Assembly: GCA_041398225.1 (NCBI GenBank)
Contig: JAWKVD010000022.1
Location: forward strand, 1-57,245
Origin: JAWKVD01 sp041398225
GTDB taxonomy: Bacteria > Pseudomonadota > Alphaproteobacteria > Caulobacterales > Hyphomonadaceae
Length of the DNA: 57,245 nucleotides
Direction of reading: 5' to 3'
Every line of letters starts with the position of its first letter. Position 1 is the stretch's first letter. The notes under the pieces are model-generated. The model had not been told where the DNA came from. It saw only the letters and a list, made by a program, of their open reading frames with translations, and ran no database searches. Below, one piece after another: positions 53,712-57,245 of the stretch. The position numbers were made by a program, and so were the translations under genes.

Positions 53712-53737
53712 CCGCCCCCTTGCAGGGCGGCTTTATT
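53712..53737 (+). terminator. Possible weak terminator of nadQ
   Basis: CCGCCC (53712-53717) pairs with GGGCGG (53725-53730), followed by CTTTATT. It lies between the two operators. Confidence 0.4.
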
Positions 53738-53749
53738 GGGACCATCTTA

Positions 53750-53764
53750 TGCTCAGTTTGAGCA
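53750..53764. promoter_or_regulatory. Candidate NadQ operator 2
   Basis: TGCTCA-GTT-TGAGCA is a perfect 6-bp palindrome with a 3-nt centre, 52 bp before the nadA ATG. It shares its half-site with operator 1, and their centres are 96 bp apart. Confidence 0.6.
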
Positions 53765-53815
53765 AAAGAGCGCCACACAAGACTTCGGGCGCTCAGGCGG
53801 ACTTGGGAGGCTGCA

Positions 53816-54955
53816 ATGGCCCGTGTGATTGATTTTGGGCAGGCGTGCGAAATTCCGGCCGGTCAACGGCTGAAGACCGCCGCCGAGGAGCGCGGTCTCG
53901 CCTACACCGACGAAGTGAAGGCTGCCGTCGACCATCTGTATGACGAGGTGAGCGAGTTCATCACGCCGATGGAATGGCCCGCCATTGCGCCGTTGGTGCA
54001 CGGCATCAACCAGCTCAAGAAACAGCGCAACGCGGTAATCCTGGCGCACAACTACATGACGCCCGACGTGTTTCGGCTTGTCGGAGACTTTCGGGGCGAC
54101 AGCCTGCAGCTGGCCCGCGAAGCGGCTCAAACCGACGCCGAGATGATCGTGCAGGCCGGCGTGCACTTCATGGCCGAGACCTCGAAGATACTTTCGCCGG
54201 AAAAAACGGTTCTCATTCCTGACCTGCGGGCGGGATGCTCGCTGGCCGCATCGATCACCGGCGAAGATGTGCGGCTGATCAAGCAGAAATACCCCGGCCT
54301 GCCGGTCGTCACCTATGTGAACACCACGGCGGATGTGAAAGCCGAGTGCGACATCACCTGCACGTCGTCCAATGCGGTCCAGGTCGTCGAGCACATCGCG
54401 AAAAAGTTCGGAACAGACACGGTAGTCCTGGTTCCCGACGAGTTCCTGGCCAAGAATGTGGCGGCGAACACCTCGATCAAGATCATCGCCTGGCACGGCC
54501 GGTGCGAGGTGCACGAGAAGTTTTCGGCCGAGGATGTGCGCCAGATTCGGGAGGCTCACCCCGGCGTGATCGTGCTGGCGCACCCGGAATGTCCACCGGA
54601 TGTCCTTGAAGAAGCCGATTTTGCAGGCTCCACTTCAGCGCTCGCGCACTATGTGAAGGATGTTTCGCCCAACAAGGTCGTTCTCCTGACCGAGTGCTCG
54701 ATGAGCGACAATGTCGCTGCGGAGAATCCCGGCGTGGAGTTCATCAAACCGTGCAATCTGTGCCCGCACATGAAGCGTATCTCGCTGGAGAACATATACG
54801 ACTGCCTGCGCGACCTGCGGCACGTCGTGGAGGTTCCGGAGGATATCCGCGTGCGCGCCAAGGCTGCGATCGACGCAATGTTGGCGCTTCCGAAGAAAAA
54901 GACGCCGCCCGGCTTCAAGGTGGGTCTCGACGCACTGGCGGTCGAGGTGATCTGA
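53816..54955 (+). CDS. nadA: Quinolinate synthase NadA
   Basis: This 379-aa [4Fe-4S] enzyme makes quinolinate from iminoaspartate and dihydroxyacetone phosphate. Cluster cysteines are in the regions RAGCSLAAS, HPECPPDV and KPCNLCPHMKRIS. Other motifs: VILAHNYMTPDVF and GVHFMAETSKIL. GGGAGG precedes the ATG. It heads an operon with two small exported proteins and nadB; its stop overlaps the next ATG by one base. Confidence 0.96.
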   Translation: MARVIDFGQACEIPAGQRLKTAAEERGLAYTDEVKAAVDHLYDEVSEFITPMEWPAIAPLVHGINQLKKQRNAVILAHNYMTPDVFRLVGDFRGDSLQLAREAAQTDAEMIVQAGVHFMAETSKILSPEKTVLIPDLRAGCSLAASITGEDVRLIKQKYPGLPVVTYVNTTADVKAECDITCTSSNAVQVVEHIAKKFGTDTVVLVPDEFLAKNVAANTSIKIIAWHGRCEVHEKFSAEDVRQIREAHPGVIVLAHPECPPDVLEEADFAGSTSALAHYVKDVSPNKVVLLTECSMSDNVAAENPGVEFIKPCNLCPHMKRISLENIYDCLRDLRHVVEVPEDIRVRAKAAIDAMLALPKKKTPPGFKVGLDALAVEVI

Positions 54956-55485
54956 TGACTGCGCCCGGCAGCGGGCGCAGCATCGGGGAAAGGGCCGCCA
55001 TGGCGGGGAAGGTTCTGCGTAGACTATTGGCGATCGCGGTTTGCGCTGCAGCCGTCGGCGCCGGCGCTGCGAACGCCCAGCAGTCTCTGGTCGGCAAGTG
55101 GCGGCTCGAAACCTCGGAGTTCGACGGCGATTGCAAGATCGACGGCGAGATGACCGTGACGCCGACCGATTCCGACAATGTGTTCGACTGCTCCTTCATA
55201 TCGATCCAGCAGTGCGGCCCGCTGCGAGACAATCTCTACATCAAGGTCAAGCAGTCGTGCACGGCCAGCATACTCGGCAGCCAAGTCTCGATCCGCAGCC
55301 ATGTCGACAAGGTGATCGAGCATCAACCGCCTGTGCCGCCCGGCATTCCGGCGGAGGCCTACTACCTCGCCGACAATTTCTTTGTCGTCGCCTCCAAGAA
55401 TTTTCAGGAGATGATCGGCGGGCACTATGACGAGGTTCGCAAACTGAAGGCGCGGTTCTGGCGCGTCGAGGATCTCACATCGTGA
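54955..55485 (+). CDS. Exported four-cysteine protein, paralogue 1
   Basis: The protein has 176 aa. A signal peptide ends GAANAQQ (about 41). The mature domain begins with VGKWRLET (a lipocalin-like G+W strand) and has four cysteines, in DCKIDG, FDCSF, QQCGP and QSCTA. The C-terminus is EDLTS. The next gene is a paralogue with the same cysteine pattern and the same LTS ending. No family is recognised. It is placed between nadA and nadB, with a 1-base overlap to nadA and a 4-base overlap to the next gene. Confidence 0.85.
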   Translation: MTAPGSGRSIGERAAMAGKVLRRLLAIAVCAAAVGAGAANAQQSLVGKWRLETSEFDGDCKIDGEMTVTPTDSDNVFDCSFISIQQCGPLRDNLYIKVKQSCTASILGSQVSIRSHVDKVIEHQPPVPPGIPAEAYYLADNFFVVASKNFQEMIGGHYDEVRKLKARFWRVEDLTS

Positions 55486-55958
55486 GTCGGCTGACCGCAT
55501 CCCTCGCTGTGATCGCCGGCGCCCTGTGCGCGTGTATGCCGGCGGCGGGCGCCGCATACGCACAATCTCCGACCGGGCGCTGGACCTTTCAGACCGGCAC
55601 GATCAACGACACCTGCGATCTCTCCGGCGACATGAAGATCTGGCAGGAAAGCAAGGACGGCCCCTACAAGTGCCGCTTCACCTCCGTCCAGGAGTGCAAG
55701 ACCGAGCCGCCCCTGCGGATCGAGATGGCGCAGACCTGCGTGGCCAAGGTGAAGGGGCAATCGATCGAGATCACAAGCGCCATAGACAAGGCGCTCGACG
55801 TTTCTCCCCCGGATCTGAAGGAGGCGGTGCGGCTCGGCTACGCTCCCGACAACTTCAAAGTGGAGCTGAACAAGGCCGGGACGGAGATGACCGGAACCTT
55901 CCATTCCCTGACCCAAGCGCTGGTGAAATTCCGGCGTGCGGCCGACCTGACCTCCTGA
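55482..55958 (+). CDS. Exported four-cysteine protein, paralogue 2
   Basis: This 158-aa protein starts with GTG. A signal peptide ends AAYAQS (about 28). TGRWTFQT follows, then four cysteines in TCDLSG, YKCRF, QECKT and QTCVA, at spacings close to paralogue 1. The C-terminus is ADLTS. Two disulfides are likely. It overlaps paralogue 1 by 4 bases; nadB starts 6 bases later. Confidence 0.85.
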   Translation: MSRLTASLAVIAGALCACMPAAGAAYAQSPTGRWTFQTGTINDTCDLSGDMKIWQESKDGPYKCRFTSVQECKTEPPLRIEMAQTCVAKVKGQSIEITSAIDKALDVSPPDLKEAVRLGYAPDNFKVELNKAGTEMTGTFHSLTQALVKFRRAADLTS

Positions 55959-55964
55959 CCACGC

Positions 55965-57245
55965 ATGACGGGGCGGAGGGATATCCTGATCGTAGGCGCG
56001 GGCTTGGCCGGCCTGTTTCTGGCGTTGAAGCTGGCGCCGAGACGCTGCACCGTGATCTCGCTCGCCCCGCTGGGCCAGGCCGCAGCATCCGCCTGGGCGC
56101 AAGGCGGGCTCGCTGCTGCGATGTCGTCCGAAGATCGCCCCGCCCTGCACGCGGCCGACACCATCGCGGCCGGCGCCGGAATCGTCGATCCGGTGATCGC
56201 CCGGCTGATCGCCGAGGAAGGCCCGGATCGTGTCCGCGACCTGCTGGCGTTGGGCGTCCCCTTCGACCGCACCGCCGACGGCGAGCTGGCGCTGTCGCTT
56301 GAGGCGGCGCATTCGCGAGCCCGCGTCGCCCGCGTGTCCGGGGACCTCGCGGGCAAGGCGATCATGGAGGCGCTGACCTACGCCGTCGCGATTGCGCCTC
56401 ACATCGAAGTCATCGCCGGCCTCAAGGCCGTTTCGCTGCTGCAGGACGCCAATGGCCGGATCGGCGGCGTGATGGCCGACGACGGAAGCGGCGAAGCGGC
56501 GCCCCTTACGGCGAACGAGACCGTTCTGTGCGCGGGAGGATCGGGAGGTCTCTACGCCATCACCACCAACCCACGCACCTCGCAAGGCGACGCCATATCG
56601 ATGACGTACGCCGCGGGCGGTCTGATCGCCGACGCCGAGTTCGTGCAGTTTCATCCCACCGCCATCGACATCGGGCGCGATCCCGCCCCGCTCGCCACCG
56701 AGGCGCTGCGGGGCGAAGGGGCGCTTCTCGTGAACGCGGACGGTCGACGCTTCATGGGCGATTACCATCCCGACCTTGAACTTGCGCCGCGCGATGTAGT
56801 GGCGCGCGCCATTCATCAGGAACGGCGCGCCGGGCGCGGCGCCTTCCTGGACTGCCGCGTATCGGTCGGCAACGAGTTTCCCGACCACTTCCCGTCGGTG
56901 TTTCAGGCGTGCCGTTCGGCCAATATCGACCCGCGCGAACAACCCATCCCGGTCGCTCCGGCGATGCACTATCATATGGGCGGCATCGTCACCGACCTGT
57001 GGGCGCGCACGTCGCTGGAAGGGCTGTCGGCCTGCGGGGAAAACACATCGACCGGCGCGCATGGCGCGAACCGCCTTGCCTCGAACTCGCTGCTGGAAGC
57101 CGTCGTGTTCGCATCGCGCGCGGCGCAACGCCTGAAAGACGCGACGCAGGCGGCGCCGGGTCCGTGCACCGCGACGGTTCCGCCACCGACATCGCCGGAG
57201 ACGCTCTCAGAGCTCCGGGGACATATGCACGCCGATGTCGGCGTG
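55965..57245 (+). CDS. nadB: L-aspartate oxidase NadB (3' end outside the window)
   Basis: 427 codons are present and the gene is still open at the window edge. The FAD site is DILIVGAGLAGLFLALK (6-22). Then ASAWAQGGLAAA, EAAHSRARVARVSGD, EFVQFHPTAI, RFMGDYHP, APAMHYHMGGI and GENTSTGAHGANRLASNSLLEA, as in NadB. It oxidises L-aspartate to iminoaspartate for NadA. It is the last visible gene of the nad operon; nadC may follow. Confidence 0.95.
   Translation, partial: MTGRRDILIVGAGLAGLFLALKLAPRRCTVISLAPLGQAAASAWAQGGLAAAMSSEDRPALHAADTIAAGAGIVDPVIARLIAEEGPDRVRDLLALGVPFDRTADGELALSLEAAHSRARVARVSGDLAGKAIMEALTYAVAIAPHIEVIAGLKAVSLLQDANGRIGGVMADDGSGEAAPLTANETVLCAGGSGGLYAITTNPRTSQGDAISMTYAAGGLIADAEFVQFHPTAIDIGRDPAPLATEALRGEGALLVNADGRRFMGDYHPDLELAPRDVVARAIHQERRAGRGAFLDCRVSVGNEFPDHFPSVFQACRSANIDPREQPIPVAPAMHYHMGGIVTDLWARTSLEGLSACGENTSTGAHGANRLASNSLLEAVVFASRAAQRLKDATQAAPGPCTATVPPPTSPETLSELRGHMHADVGV

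Overview
The window is GC-rich DNA from an alphaproteobacterium, most likely a stalked or dimorphic member of the Caulobacterales/Maricaulales/Hyphomonadaceae group. The evidence is the 16S rRNA start at the left edge, an hfaABD holdfast-anchor cluster, an alphaproteobacterial PHB set (PhaR, PhaC, phasin, BdhA) and a NadQ-type NAD regulator beside nadA and nadB. I see no prophage, insertion sequence or CRISPR array. Gene content reads as ordinary chromosome with a few lineage-specific pockets.

Layout. 1-1046: 5' part of a 16S rRNA on the minus strand, with its leader and promoter to about 1404. 1.8-5.5 kb: a CBS-domain protein, then hfaA-hfaB-hfaD behind an excellent sigma-54 promoter match. 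5.5-12.1 kb: ABC-F ATPase with a possible leader peptide, CocE-type hydrolase, EF-hand protein, an unknown secreted protein, a PAS protein and a PilZ protein. 12.4-15.5 kb: a TonB-dependent receptor broken by one frameshift in a G run. 15.6-22.4 kb: enoyl-CoA hydratase, GYF_2 protein, LLM flavoenzyme, gamma-carbonic anhydrase, PhoH, small lipoproteins, a periplasmic cyclophilin and DUF1993.

22.5-31.8 kb is the least familiar part. A membrane-anchored TIR protein faces, across a shared terminator, a tightly overlapping minus-strand operon: a TelA-like protein, a one-TM protein resembling DUF6384, a long coiled-coil protein with a Gly/Arg/Ser tail, and then a lipoprotein. BdhA and a LemA-DUF2207 pair lie on the far side. 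This is my main candidate for an undescribed envelope-associated system.

31.8-45.9 kb: YbaL/Kef-type antiporter, acyltransferase, LD-carboxypeptidase divergent from an atypical Mur ligase, CHASE4-like hybrid histidine kinase, the PHB locus (phaR, hydrolase, phaC, phasin) and divergent moaC/moeA. 45.9-51.3 kb: tRNA-Leu(TAA), acyl-CoA racemase, TIGR02301 protein, TPP enzyme, dihydroorotase-like amidohydrolase and a 50-aa membrane protein. 51.4-57.2 kb: HD hydrolase, phosphatase and NadQ in one operon, then nadA, two paralogous four-cysteine exported proteins and nadB (cut by the window end). A pair of near-identical palindromes upstream of nadA are likely NadQ operators.
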